Positions 17,082 through 26,159 of a stretch of 64,000 bases of DNA are shown here, one piece after another (positions within the stretch are counted from its first letter, which is position 1; the number at the start of each line of letters is the position of its first letter). Below the pieces are notes generated by a model. That model saw nothing but the letters and a program-made list of their open reading frames with translations, ran no database searches and was not told the origin of the DNA. A program made the position numbers and the translations under genes. This DNA comes from Nonomuraea muscovyensis (GTDB lineage Bacteria > Actinomycetota > Actinomycetes > Streptosporangiales > Streptosporangiaceae), in NCBI RefSeq assembly GCF_014207745.1, contig NZ_JACHJB010000003.1:930001-994000 (forward strand). The letters are read 5' to 3'.

Positions 17082-18590
17082 TCAGCAGCGGCGGCCCCGG
17101 TTGATGCAGTCGACCACGAAGCGCATCAGCCGGTCGGGCATGACGTTGGCGAAGTCCGCATGGTCGGTGATCGGGTTGTGCAACTGTTCCGGGAACGCGT
17201 CCAAGGCGTAGGACGGCCCCTGGGGAACGGAGTACGTGAGTGTCATCCGGAGCTGCGGGATGGCCCTGGTGCCCTGAGGACAGGCGCCGCTCTGGTCGGG
17301 GAAGACCACGTGCGAGCGGTGGTTGGCGCTGTCGGTGTTCTGACCGTCCCAGCAGCTTGGGAAATCCAGAATACGCAGCACCTGGCTGCCGCGCGGGCAA
17401 AGCGGATATTTGGTGGTGATCCGGTTGTTGAAGCCGCTGCACGTCCAGGCGGCACGGGCGTTGGCGCCGCCGTTCGTGGCGGCCTTGGCGTCACCGGTGA
17501 TCAGCCGCAGGAACCTCGGCATCGCGCTGACGCGGGCGGTGGAGTTGCCCCTGAACTGGAGGATCACCTGGCGGGGCCGCAGCACGCGGCCGACGTTGCC
17601 GTCCGGGTCCTCGATGTTGTCGTCCGCCCGGCGGTCGCGCAGCACCGGCCAGAAGTAGGTCGACCTGTCGCCCAGCCGGCACGTGGTGCCCGCCGCCGCG
17701 AGGCTCTGGTCGGTCGAGAAGGCGTCCGTCGAGAGGTTGCCGACGTAGTCGTGCAGGTGGTGGGCGCCGTTGGACACGCCGGGGGCGACGATGAAGTTGT
17801 CGGGGTTGTTGTGCCCGTTCTGGTTCGTGCCGCAGCGCGAGACGAACGATCCGCGCGAGCCGCCGCGGCCGCGCGGCGGGTCGATGGAGGTGGGCTGGAC
17901 CTGGCGGATGTCGACGAAGTCGGTCACGAACGGGCCGAGGTCGGCACAGTCGTCCTCGCCGCCGTTGCCGCCGGTGTTGGTGGGGGAGGGCGACGGGGAC
18001 GGGCTGGAGGTGGGGCGCTGGGTGGGCCGGCGGCGGAACGGCTGGGCCTGCTCCTCGTCCTGGGCGCCCGGGTCCTGTGCGCCCTGGTCCTGGTCCTGGT
18101 CCTGGCCGGGGTCCTGTTCCTGGTTCCGGTCGCGGTTCTGGTTCTGGTCGCCCTGGTCCTGGCCGTCGGGGTTCTGGTTCTGGTCGTCCGGGTTCTGGAC
18201 CGGGTCGAGCGCCTGGGAGAGGGCGCCGCCGCCGGAGACGGGCTGGTCCCCGTCCTGCTGCCGGCCGGCGCCGTTCTGGCCGTCCTGATCGTTCTGGCCG
18301 TCCTGGCCGTTCTGGCCGTTCTGGCCGTCCTGGCCGTTCTGGTTCTGGTCCCCCTGGTCCTGGCCGTCGGGGTTCTGGTCCTGGTTCTGGTCCTGGCCGT
18401 TCGGGTCCTGACCCTGGTCGTTGCCGTCCTGGTCCTGCCCGCGCTGGCGCTGGGACTGTTGCGGGGGCTCGCCCGGCTCGCAGTGATCCGCGATCGCCGG
18501 GCCGGCGCTGATGACCACGGCGGACACCAGCCCGCCCGCCATCACGGCCAGGGCCGACACGGCCGCGGCCAGGCGTCTCGAACTACTCAT
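17082..18590 (-). CDS. Secreted DUF1996-domain protein with Asp/Gln/Asn/Gly-rich linker
   Basis: The 502-residue protein has a signal peptide (residues 1 to about 34, ending near AIADHC), then a low-complexity segment (about 45-180) of D, Q, N and G in repeats such as DQNQNGQDGQNGQ, then a Pro/Ser/Thr linker, then a DUF1996 domain (about 220-502; GVSNGAHHLHDYVGN, FPSCWDGQNTD, SHVVFPDQSGACP). DUF1996 occurs in secreted actinobacterial and fungal proteins, sometimes near or fused to carbohydrate-binding domains; its activity is unknown. Several conserved cysteines suggest disulfides outside the cell. Its ATG overlaps the stop of the DUF4142 gene (ATGA), so the two are co-translated. Confidence 0.87.
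   Translation of the reverse strand: MSSSRRLAAAVSALAVMAGGLVSAVVISAGPAIADHCEPGEPPQQSQRQRGQDQDGNDQGQDPNGQDQNQDQNPDGQDQGDQNQNGQDGQNGQNGQDGQNDQDGQNGAGRQQDGDQPVSGGGALSQALDPVQNPDDQNQNPDGQDQGDQNQNRDRNQEQDPGQDQDQDQGAQDPGAQDEEQAQPFRRRPTQRPTSSPSPSPSPTNTGGNGGEDDCADLGPFVTDFVDIRQVQPTSIDPPRGRGGSRGSFVSRCGTNQNGHNNPDNFIVAPGVSNGAHHLHDYVGNLSTDAFSTDQSLAAAGTTCRLGDRSTYFWPVLRDRRADDNIEDPDGNVGRVLRPRQVILQFRGNSTARVSAMPRFLRLITGDAKAATNGGANARAAWTCSGFNNRITTKYPLCPRGSQVLRILDFPSCWDGQNTDSANHRSHVVFPDQSGACPQGTRAIPQLRMTLTYSVPQGPSYALDAFPEQLHNPITDHADFANVMPDRLMRFVVDCINRGRRC
18050..18458. repeat. In-gene minisatellite coding the D/Q/N/G-rich linker
   Basis: This stretch of the DUF1996 gene is built from short variants of CTGGTCCTGGCCGTTCTG-like units (on the plus strand), in multiples of three bases, so changes in copy number would keep the frame. 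It reads through on the plus strand as a hydrophobic Val/Leu frame, which is a composition artefact. Confidence 0.75.
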
Positions 18591-19231
18591 TGCTGTCTCC
18601 TTGGGTCGACCGCTGCTGGGGCGGGTGGCGCGGCCGCGGGAACCGCGGGTTCGGGCAACTGGTCGTAGACGACCAGGCCGGTGGACTCCAGCAGCGTCAT
18701 GTGCTTCATGACCACGTTCACCGCGTGCTGGCTGAACCTCCTGATCTCGCTGTTGCGGGTGCCCGCCCGCACGCCCGCGACGACGGAGAAGACCTTGCCG
18801 TGGGCCGCGCGCAGCAACTGCGCGAAGTCCTTGTCGAACGCGGAGCCGGACTGCGCCCCCAGTTGGGCCATCCAGCTCTGCTGGTCCGGGCTGGGCACGT
18901 CGGGCAGCGGCACGCCGAGCCGGGCCGCGTACTGGCGGGTGACCAGGTCGAGCTTGGTGTGGTCCTCCACCAGGTGCATCCCGACTTCCTTGACGCGCTG
19001 GGAGTCGGCGCGTTCCTGGGCCAGCTTGCCCATGGGTATCTCCCAGAGTCCTGCCTGCCGGACCTTGACCAGCAGGTCACGGTCCGCCGGCCCCAGGGGA
19101 CCGGAGGGCAGCACCGACCACTCGGCGGACACGGGCGCGGTCGCGGGTGGCATGACCAGCAGGATCGTGACCACCGCGGCCAGGGCGAAGCCGCCGAACA
19201 TGAGGACCTCACCGCGCAAAAGCCTGTGCAT
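18587..19231 (-). CDS. Membrane-anchored DUF4142 (ferritin-like) protein
   Basis: The 214-residue product has a short basic start, one N-terminal hydrophobic segment (about 11-30), and a DUF4142 four-helix domain: DRDLLVKVRQAGLWEIPMG, QERADSQRVKEVGMHLVEDH, and a C-terminal HAVNVVMKHMTLLESTG. DUF4142 proteins are predicted ferritin-like extracytoplasmic proteins of unclear role, often stress-linked. It is followed by a Pro/Ala tail. Starts at 19231 or 19201 are both plausible; an upstream ATG at 19324 would run through the AT-rich promoter region and lacks an anchor at its start. It is translationally coupled to the DUF1996 gene and divergent from an ECF sigma factor. Confidence 0.82.
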   Translation of the reverse strand: MHRLLRGEVLMFGGFALAAVVTILLVMPPATAPVSAEWSVLPSGPLGPADRDLLVKVRQAGLWEIPMGKLAQERADSQRVKEVGMHLVEDHTKLDLVTRQYAARLGVPLPDVPSPDQQSWMAQLGAQSGSAFDKDFAQLLRAAHGKVFSVVAGVRAGTRNSEIRRFSQHAVNVVMKHMTLLESTGLVVYDQLPEPAVPAAAPPAPAAVDPRRQQ

Positions 19232-19339
19232 GGTGGGAGGTACGCGGGCATCAGCGGACCGGTTCAGCCATACCGGTGAATAGTTACAAATGACTGGAGT
19301 TATCGGAGTGGCTACCGGACGCATAACGAAGGTGTAAAG

Positions 19340-19894
19340 ATGTGCCCCGTGCTAAGTCACCTCGACGGCAGGTTCGAGAGTGCGGATGCCGAGGCGGAGC
19401 ACCGCATCGCGGTCCTCTACCAGGAGTTCGGCGGCCCTCTGCTGCGCCACATACGCAAGTCGACAGGTAACGACCTCCAATGGGCTGAGGACGTCGTGCA
19501 GGAGACGATTGTCCGCGCCTGGCGTAACTCGGCAAGACTGCAATGGGAACCGAGCCTCATCTGGGCGTGGCTGCTGACCGTGGCCCGCCGCATCGTCATT
19601 GACGGGCGCCGGCGCAAGAGTGTCCGGCCCCACGAGGTCGAACCCCCCGAAGTTGACATGCTGGCCGTCCCCGACGGGTCGGAACGGGCGTTATCGGCGA
19701 TCGTCGTGGCCGAGGCGCTCCGCAGCCTGTCCGAAGAACACCGCGAAGTCATTGAGCAGACCTACCTCAGGGACCGTACGATAAGTGAGGCGGCGGAGAT
19801 CCTGGGGATTCCGCCGGGCACGGTGAAGTCCCGGCTCTACTACGGCATCCGGGCTCTCCGCGAACATCTGCGGGACAAGGGGGTAGCCGGGTAA
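19340..19894 (+). CDS. ECF RNA polymerase sigma factor
   Basis: The 184-residue protein has region 2 (EFGGPLLRHIRKSTGNDLQWAEDVVQETIVRAWR, read in part) and region 4 with the helix-turn-helix ISEAAEILGIPPGTVKSRLYYGIRAL. It resembles the SigK/SigL branch of ECF factors. It would direct RNA polymerase to envelope or redox stress promoters. A TTA codon lies at 19691-19693. The stop overlaps the start of an anti-sigma gene (TAATG). The divergent DUF4142/DUF1996 operon is a reasonable target; the 108-bp intergenic region is AT-rich, but no -35/-10 pair for an ECF factor was identified with certainty. Confidence 0.92.
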   Translation: MCPVLSHLDGRFESADAEAEHRIAVLYQEFGGPLLRHIRKSTGNDLQWAEDVVQETIVRAWRNSARLQWEPSLIWAWLLTVARRIVIDGRRRKSVRPHEVEPPEVDMLAVPDGSERALSAIVVAEALRSLSEEHREVIEQTYLRDRTISEAAEILGIPPGTVKSRLYYGIRALREHLRDKGVAG

Positions 19895-20091
19895 TGCACG
19901 AGGAGGTGGCCGCCTACGTCCTTGGCGTCCTCGACGAGGAGGACATCGAGGCGTTCGAGCGCCACCTCGACACGTGTGAGTCGTGCCGGCGCGAGCTCGA
20001 GGAGTTCGCCGAGGTTCCTGGGCAACTCGACGAGCTGAAGCACCTCCCCTCCGCCTCCGAAGACGACCCCCCGCGGTCGATGTCGCGTTGA
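19894..20091 (+). CDS. Minimal zinc-finger anti-sigma factor (ZAS domain only)
   Basis: The 65-residue product has the ZAS motif HEEVAAYVLGVLDEEDIEAF then ERHLDTCESCRREL, the H-x3-C-x2-C zinc-binding core. Most ZAS anti-sigma factors continue into a membrane helix and an external domain; this one stops after about 40 extra polar residues and has no transmembrane segment. It is probably a soluble inhibitor of the sigma factor that it overlaps by one base. Zinc or thiol chemistry could release it, as in RsrA, but that is inference. Confidence 0.82.
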   Translation: MHEEVAAYVLGVLDEEDIEAFERHLDTCESCRRELEEFAEVPGQLDELKHLPSASEDDPPRSMSR

Positions 20092-20180
20092 CGTCTCCGC
20101 CCTTTTCGGGTGATATCGGTACGGCAAGGCGAACGTCCGGTCAGTGACGCCCGGACGCGATCGGGGGAGGTGTGTGTTCG

Positions 20181-20984
20181 GTGGGGCACAACGCCGATGC
20201 GGCCGTCCCTCCGGGCAGGCGATTCGGTGAGGAGGGCGGCAGGCTCTCCTACGGCGCCTACCTCCGCATCCCCGAGCTGCTCGCCCAGCAACGGCCCCAG
20301 TCCGAGGCGCCCGACGAGTTGCTGTTCATCACGATCCACCAGGTCTACGAGCTCTGGTTCAAGCTGCTGCTGCACGAGCTGGAGAAGGCCCGCGACGCGA
20401 TGGACGGCGGCGAGCTGTGGCAGGCCAGGCACCAGTTCAGGCGGGTACACGCGGTGGAGCGGGTGCTGGTCCAGCAGGTCGAGGTCCTGGAGACGATGAC
20501 GCCCCAGGACTTCCTCGCCTTCCGCGCCCATCTGTCGCCGGCCAGCGGGTTCCAGTCCGTGCAGTTCCGCGAGCTGGAGTTCCTGTCGGGGCTGAAGGAC
20601 ACGGGTTACCTGGCGCGGCTCAGGGACGCCGACGAGGCCGAACTCGCCAGGCTGCGCCGCAGGCTGGACGAGCCCACGTTGTGGGATGCTTATCTCACCG
20701 CCCTCTCCCAGCGTGGCCTGCCGGTCTCGGACGACGAGATCATGGGCTCGCTGCTGGCCGTGGCGAGGGACCGCCGGTCGTACGACGACCTGTGGCAACT
20801 GGCCGAGGATCTGCTCACGCACGACGAGACCGCCGCGCAGTGGCGGACACGGCACGTGCAGATGGTCGAACGGCAGATCGGCACGAAGTCGGGCACAGGC
20901 GGCTCGACCGGCGCCCCCTATCTGCGTGGTAGGACGCGCCTGCACTATTTCCCGCTGCTGTGGGAACTTAGGGCCTGGCTATGA
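20181..20984 (+). CDS. kynA: Tryptophan 2,3-dioxygenase
   Basis: The 267-residue haem protein matches the TDO family: LSYGAYLRIPELLAQQ, the substrate-binding FITIHQVYELWFK, and the haem-ligand region RHVQMVERQIGTKSGTGGSTG (His225 as proximal ligand). It converts L-tryptophan to N-formylkynurenine in the cytosol. GTG 20181 is preceded by GGGGGAGG at 10 nt; GTG 20172 in the same frame sits too close to that site. No kynurenine-pathway partner gene lies next to it. Glutamate dehydrogenase follows after 37 bp, so both may serve amino-acid catabolism. Confidence 0.92.
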   Translation: MGHNADAAVPPGRRFGEEGGRLSYGAYLRIPELLAQQRPQSEAPDELLFITIHQVYELWFKLLLHELEKARDAMDGGELWQARHQFRRVHAVERVLVQQVEVLETMTPQDFLAFRAHLSPASGFQSVQFRELEFLSGLKDTGYLARLRDADEAELARLRRRLDEPTLWDAYLTALSQRGLPVSDDEIMGSLLAVARDRRSYDDLWQLAEDLLTHDETAAQWRTRHVQMVERQIGTKSGTGGSTGAPYLRGRTRLHYFPLLWELRAWL

Positions 20985-21021
20985 ATGTGATGGCAAACCC
21001 TCACAAAGGAGTGAGAGCGAC

Positions 21022-24000
21022 ATGCCGCTTGACGAGGCCAAGGACGAGTTGCTCCAACGGGCGGCGCAGCGATGCGCGGCCGGTAGCGACCATGTGAGCC
21101 CGGAGGAGGCCCTGGCCCTGCTGCGCGTGTACTACAAGCACGTCGCACCCGAAGACCTGCTCGACCGCAATCTGGTCGACGTCTACGGTCCGGCGATGTC
21201 CCACAAGCAGCTCGCCGAGGTGCGCCCCCAGGGCAGGGCGGTGGTCCGGGCCTTCACCCCGTCCGTCGACGAGAACGGCTGGGACCCGGGGCGCTCCGTG
21301 GTGGAGGTGGTCACCGACGACATGCCGTTCCTGGTCGACTCGGTGACGATGGAGCTCGACCGGCACGACGTCGGCATCCACCTGGTGGTCCACCCGCAGA
21401 TGCGGGTCCGGCGCGACATGACGGGCCGGATGCTCGGCAGGGGCCAGGAAGACGTCACGGGCCAGGTGACGGTCGAGTCCTGGATGCACGTCGAGATCGA
21501 CAAGCAGGCCGACCCCGAGGTGCTCAAGCGGCTCGAAGCCGACCTGCAGCGGGTGCTGGACGACGTGCGCCACGCGGTCGAGGACTTCGCGAAGATGCGG
21601 GCGATGGCCGTGCAGACGGCCGACGACCTGTCCGACAACCCGCCGCCGCTGGAGCCCGCGCAGGTGGAGGACAGCCTCCACCTGCTGCGCTGGCTCGCCG
21701 ACGGGCACTTCACCTTCCTCGGTTACCGCGAGTACCGCCTGGAGAGCACCGACGAGGGCGACGCGCTGCGGGCGCTGCCCGGCACGGCGTTCGGCATCCT
21801 GCGCGACGACAAGATCGGCTCCACGAGCTTCTCCGTGCTGCCGCCCGAGGTGCGGGCCAAGGCGCGGGAGAGGCGGCTGCTGATCATCACCAAGGCCAAC
21901 TCCCGGGCGACGGTCCACCGGGCCGCCTACCTCGACTACATCGGGGTCAAGCTGTTCTCGCCCGAGGGCGAGGTCATCGGCGAGCGGCGCTTCCTCGGCC
22001 TGTTCACGCACATGGCCTACAACGAGTCGATCCTGCGGATCCCCGTCCTGCGGCGCAAGCTCACCGAGGTGCTGGAGCGCGCCGGGCTGGAGGCCGACAG
22101 CCACGACGGCAAGGATCTGATGGAGATCCTGGAGACGTTCCCGCGTGACGAGCTGTTCCAGACCTCGGTCGAGCAGCTCCTGCCGATCGCGCTCGGCGTG
22201 CTGCGGCTGCGCGAGCGCAAGCAGGTCAAGCTCTTCCTGCGCCGCGACGACTACGGCCGCTACATCTCCTGCCTGATCTACCTGCCGCGCGACCGCTACA
22301 CCACGCAGGTCCGGCTGCGGATGCAGGAGGTGCTGCTCAAGGCGCTGGGCGGCAGCACGCTCGACTACAGCGCGATGATCGGTGAGTCGGTGCTGGCCCG
22401 GCTGCACGTGGTCGTCCGCGGCGGGCGGGGCAAGCTGCTGCCGCCGCCGCAGGTGGATGTGGAGGAGCTGGAGGCGCGGCTGGCCGCGATCACCCGCTCC
22501 TGGGAGGACGACCTGGCCACGGCGCTGACCGAGATGAGCTCCGAGGAGGAGGCCCCCCGGCTCATCAGGCGCTACCAGTCGGCCTTCCCCGAGGGGTACA
22601 AGGCCGACTTCCCACCCAAGATGGCCGTGGTCGACCTGCGCCGCCTGGAGCAGCTCCTCGCCGCCGATGACGACCAGATCGACATCAACCTGTACGAACC
22701 GTACGACGCCACCGAGGGCGAGCGGCGGCTGAAGATCTACAAGGTCGGCGCACCGATCTCGCTGTCCAAGGCGCTGCCGCTGATCCAGCGGCTCGGCGTC
22801 GAGGTGGTCGACGAGCGGCCGTACGAGATCGACATCGACAACGACCCGGCCACCAGGAACGCCTGGATCTACGACTTCGGGCTGCGGTTCACCCCCTCGG
22901 AGGAAGTGGACCGGAACGACTTCAAGCGGCTCTTCCAGGACGGTCTGGTCGCGCTGTGGAAGGGCGAGGTCGAGGCCGACAACTTCAACGCGCTCATCCT
23001 GCGCGCCGGTCTGACGTACGAGCAGGCCGAGATCCTGCGGGTCTACGCGAAGTACCTGCGCCAGGCGGGCAGCGCCTACTCCCAGCGCTACATGGAGCGG
23101 GTGCTGAACGGCAACGTGCGGCTGGCGCGGCTGCTGGTGCGGCTGTTCGAGGCGCGGCTCGACCCGCGGCGCGACGAGGACGTGCGCGCCGACCTGGCCG
23201 ACGCCCTCGGTGAGGAGATCCTGGGCGCGCTGGACGACGTGGCCTCGCTCGACGAGGATCGGATCCTGCGCGCCTACATGGAGATGATCCAGGCGACGCT
23301 GCGCACCAACCACTTCCAGCGCGACGGCGAGCGGCGCAAGCCGTACATCTCGCTGAAGTTCGACCCGCAGGCGATCAGCGTGCTGCCGCTGCCGCGACCC
23401 AAGTACGAGATCTTCGTCTACTCGCCGCGGGTGGAGGGTGTGCACCTGCGGTTCGGGAAGGTCGCGCGGGGCGGGCTGCGCTGGTCGGACCGGATGGAGG
23501 ACTTCCGGACCGAGGTTCTCGGCCTGGTCAAAGCGCAGATGGTGAAAAATACCGTTATTGTGCCGACTGGCTCCAAGGGCGGATTTGTCGTGAAGCGCCC
23601 GCCGAAGTCCGGTTCGCGCGAGGAGGTCCTCGCCGAGGGCGTGGCCTGCTACCGGATGTTCATCTCCGGGCTGCTCGACGTCACCGACAACCTCGTCGAC
23701 GGCAAGGTCGTGCCGCCGGCCGACGTGGTGCGGCACGACGGTGACGACCCCTACCTGGTGGTCGCCGCCGACAAGGGCACGGCGACGTTCTCCGACATCG
23801 CCAACGGCGTGGCCAAGGAGTACGGCTTCTGGCTCGGCGACGCCTTCGCCTCCGGCGGCTCCATCGGCTACGACCACAAGGCCATGGGCATCACGGCCCG
23901 CGGCGCCTGGGAGTCGGTCAAGTACCACTTCCGCACCATGGGCGTGGACGTCCAGACGACCGACTTCACCGTGGCCGGCGTCGGCGACATGTCGGGCGAC

Positions 24001-25905
24001 GTGTTCGGCAACGGCATGCTGCTGTCCCGGCACATTCGGCTGGTCGCGGCCTTCGACCACCGCCACATCTTCATCGACCCCGAGCCCGACGCCGCCACCT
24101 CCTACGCCGAGCGGCAGCGCCTGTTCGCGCTGCCGCGCAGCTCGTGGGCCGACTACGACGCCGGCCTGATCTCCGAGGGCGGCGGCGTCTTCCCGCGCAC
24201 GGCCAAGTCGATCGCGATCACGCTCCCGATGCGCGAGGCGCTCGACCTGCCCGCCGGCGTGTCGTCCATGGCGCCCAACGACCTGATCAGCGCCATCCTG
24301 CGGGCCCCCGTGGACCTGCTGTGGAACGGCGGCATCGGCACCTACGTCAAGTCGAGCGCCGAGTCCGACGCCGACGTCGGCGACAAGGCCAACGACCCGC
24401 TCCGGATCGACGCCGCCGACCTGCGCTGCAAGGTCGTCGGCGAGGGCGGCAACCTGGGCTTCACCCAGCTCGCCCGCATCGAGTTCGCGCTCAACGGCGG
24501 GCTGGTCAACACCGACTTCATCGACAACTCCGCCGGCGTCGACACCTCCGACCACGAGGTGAACATCAAGATCCTGCTCGACCAGGTCGTCCGCGACGGC
24601 GAGCTGACCGACAAGCAGCGCAACCAGGTCTTCACCTCGATGACCGACGAGGTCGCCGACCTCGTGCTGCGCGACAACTACGCCCAGAACGTGGTGCTGA
24701 CCGCCGCCCGCTCCCAGGCCGTGGAGATGCTCCACATCCACGCCCGCTACCTGCGGCGGCTCGAACGCGACGGGCTGGTCAACCGCGAGCTGGAGTTCCT
24801 GCCGTCCGACAAGACGCTCGCCGAGCGCCGCCAGGCCCGCCTGGGGCTGACCGCGCCCGAGTTCGCCGTGGTGCTCGCCTACACCAAGCTCGTGGCCGAC
24901 GCCGAGCTGCTCGGCTCCGACCTGCCCGACGACCCCTTCCTGGCCTCCTGGCTGGTGTCGTACTTCCCGTCGGCGCTGCGCGAGCGCTTCCGGTCGTACA
25001 TGGACGCCCACCCGCTGCGCCGCGAGATCATCACCACCTGCGTGGTGAACGAGCTGGTCAACTCCATGGGCACCACGTTCATGTACCGCTTCGCCGAGGA
25101 GACCGGCGCCTCGACGCCCGACATCGTGCGCGCCTACCTCGTCACCCGCGAGGTCTTCGACCTGCCCAGCTTCCACCGTCAGGTGGAGTCGCTGGACAAC
25201 GTCGTCGACACCGCCACCCAGATCGCCATGCTGCTGGAGGCGCGCAAGCTCGCCGAGCGGGGCACCCGCTGGCTGCTCACCAACCGCCGCCCGCCGCTCG
25301 ACATGGAGGGCTCGGCCGGCTTCTTCACCAAGGGCGTCAACGGCCTGCTCACGCACCTGCCGAAGATGCTCACCGGCCCCGACCTCGCGGCCTTCGAGGA
25401 CCGGCGCGACTCCTTCGTCGCCCGCGGCGTGCCCGTGGACCTGGCCGAGCGGGTGGCGGCCATGGTGCCCGCCTACTCCACGTTCGACCTGGTGGAGATC
25501 GCCTCGGTGACGAGCCGGCCGGTCAACGAGGTGGCCGAGGTCTACTTCGACCTCGCCGACCGCCTCCAGCTCGCCCGCCTGCGCGAGCGGGTCATCGCCC
25601 TGCCGCGCGACAACCGCTGGAACGCCATGGCCCGCTCGGCCCTGCGCGACGACCTGTACGCGGCGCACGCCTCGCTCACCCGCGACGTCCTGACCACCAG
25701 CGCCTCCGGCCTGTCGCCGGAGGACCGGCTGGCCAGCTGGAGCGAGGCCAACTCGGCCGCGGTCGGCCGGGCCCGGCAGACGCTGTCGGAGATCTGGGAG
25801 AGCGACAACTTCGACCTCGCCACCCTGTCGGTCGCCCTGCGCGCCGTCAGGACGCTGGTGTCGACCAGCACCCTGCCCCGATCGGAGGGTGGACCGGCGA
25901 GCTGA
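21022..25905 (+). CDS. gdh: NAD-specific glutamate dehydrogenase, large (180-kDa) type
   Basis: The 1,627-residue protein has the length and layout of the L-180 class of NAD-glutamate dehydrogenases: a long N-terminal region with ACT-like segments, then the catalytic core. The core shows KVARGGLRWSDR, the catalytic Lys region PTGSKGGFVVK (about 850-860), KGTATFSDIAN, and GDMSGDVFGNGML. It oxidatively deaminates glutamate to 2-oxoglutarate and is mainly catabolic. The ATG at 21022 has AAGGAG 10 nt upstream. It lies 37 bp downstream of tryptophan dioxygenase. A local run of low-GC3 codons (23539-23590) covers the catalytic lysine segment. Confidence 0.95.
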   Translation: MPLDEAKDELLQRAAQRCAAGSDHVSPEEALALLRVYYKHVAPEDLLDRNLVDVYGPAMSHKQLAEVRPQGRAVVRAFTPSVDENGWDPGRSVVEVVTDDMPFLVDSVTMELDRHDVGIHLVVHPQMRVRRDMTGRMLGRGQEDVTGQVTVESWMHVEIDKQADPEVLKRLEADLQRVLDDVRHAVEDFAKMRAMAVQTADDLSDNPPPLEPAQVEDSLHLLRWLADGHFTFLGYREYRLESTDEGDALRALPGTAFGILRDDKIGSTSFSVLPPEVRAKARERRLLIITKANSRATVHRAAYLDYIGVKLFSPEGEVIGERRFLGLFTHMAYNESILRIPVLRRKLTEVLERAGLEADSHDGKDLMEILETFPRDELFQTSVEQLLPIALGVLRLRERKQVKLFLRRDDYGRYISCLIYLPRDRYTTQVRLRMQEVLLKALGGSTLDYSAMIGESVLARLHVVVRGGRGKLLPPPQVDVEELEARLAAITRSWEDDLATALTEMSSEEEAPRLIRRYQSAFPEGYKADFPPKMAVVDLRRLEQLLAADDDQIDINLYEPYDATEGERRLKIYKVGAPISLSKALPLIQRLGVEVVDERPYEIDIDNDPATRNAWIYDFGLRFTPSEEVDRNDFKRLFQDGLVALWKGEVEADNFNALILRAGLTYEQAEILRVYAKYLRQAGSAYSQRYMERVLNGNVRLARLLVRLFEARLDPRRDEDVRADLADALGEEILGALDDVASLDEDRILRAYMEMIQATLRTNHFQRDGERRKPYISLKFDPQAISVLPLPRPKYEIFVYSPRVEGVHLRFGKVARGGLRWSDRMEDFRTEVLGLVKAQMVKNTVIVPTGSKGGFVVKRPPKSGSREEVLAEGVACYRMFISGLLDVTDNLVDGKVVPPADVVRHDGDDPYLVVAADKGTATFSDIANGVAKEYGFWLGDAFASGGSIGYDHKAMGITARGAWESVKYHFRTMGVDVQTTDFTVAGVGDMSGDVFGNGMLLSRHIRLVAAFDHRHIFIDPEPDAATSYAERQRLFALPRSSWADYDAGLISEGGGVFPRTAKSIAITLPMREALDLPAGVSSMAPNDLISAILRAPVDLLWNGGIGTYVKSSAESDADVGDKANDPLRIDAADLRCKVVGEGGNLGFTQLARIEFALNGGLVNTDFIDNSAGVDTSDHEVNIKILLDQVVRDGELTDKQRNQVFTSMTDEVADLVLRDNYAQNVVLTAARSQAVEMLHIHARYLRRLERDGLVNRELEFLPSDKTLAERRQARLGLTAPEFAVVLAYTKLVADAELLGSDLPDDPFLASWLVSYFPSALRERFRSYMDAHPLRREIITTCVVNELVNSMGTTFMYRFAEETGASTPDIVRAYLVTREVFDLPSFHRQVESLDNVVDTATQIAMLLEARKLAERGTRWLLTNRRPPLDMEGSAGFFTKGVNGLLTHLPKMLTGPDLAAFEDRRDSFVARGVPVDLAERVAAMVPAYSTFDLVEIASVTSRPVNEVAEVYFDLADRLQLARLRERVIALPRDNRWNAMARSALRDDLYAAHASLTRDVLTTSASGLSPEDRLASWSEANSAAVGRARQTLSEIWESDNFDLATLSVALRAVRTLVSTSTLPRSEGGPAS

Positions 25906-25911
25906 CACCGC

Positions 25912-25952
25912 CCGGAGGGCGCCGCTTTCCGGCAGGGGCCGGCGCCCTCCGG
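25912..25952 (+). terminator. Terminator of the glutamate dehydrogenase gene
   Basis: CCGGAGGGCGCCG (25912-25924) and CGGCGCCCTCCGG (25940-25952) form a perfect 13-bp stem with a 15-nt loop, starting 7 bp after the gene's stop codon. No clear T tract follows. Confidence 0.75.
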
Positions 25953-25987
25953 CACGCCTCGAACGGCCCGTCTGACACGGCCCGTTC

Positions 25988-26154
25988 GCGCGACACGCCG
26001 GTCTGCGCGACACGCCCGTCTGTTGGCGCGCCCGTCTGTGGCGCGTCTGTCTGCGCGACACGCCCGTCTGTGTGGAGCGTCTGTCTGTGTGACACGCCGG
26101 TCTGTGTGACACGCCGGTCTGCGCGACACGCCCGTCTGCGTGATGCGCCTGTCC
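25988..26154. repeat. 17-bp tandem repeat (minisatellite), about ten copies
   Basis: Ten head-to-tail units follow the consensus GYGYGACACGCCSGTCT. Eight are 17 bp and two are shortened to 16 and 15 bp. Degenerate fragments extend upstream to about 25963. The 369-bp interval 25906-26274 between convergent genes contains only this, a second repeat and the terminator; no gene was recognised in it. There are no spacers, so it is not a CRISPR array. Confidence 0.85.
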
Positions 26155-26159
26155 GCGTG

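Noticed and set aside
17082..18590. A hydrophobic plus-strand membrane protein opposite the DUF1996 gene
   Set aside because: The Val/Leu run is the reverse frame of the D/Q/N/G repeat; it has no ribosome site and the minus strand has a signal peptide and a recognisable domain.
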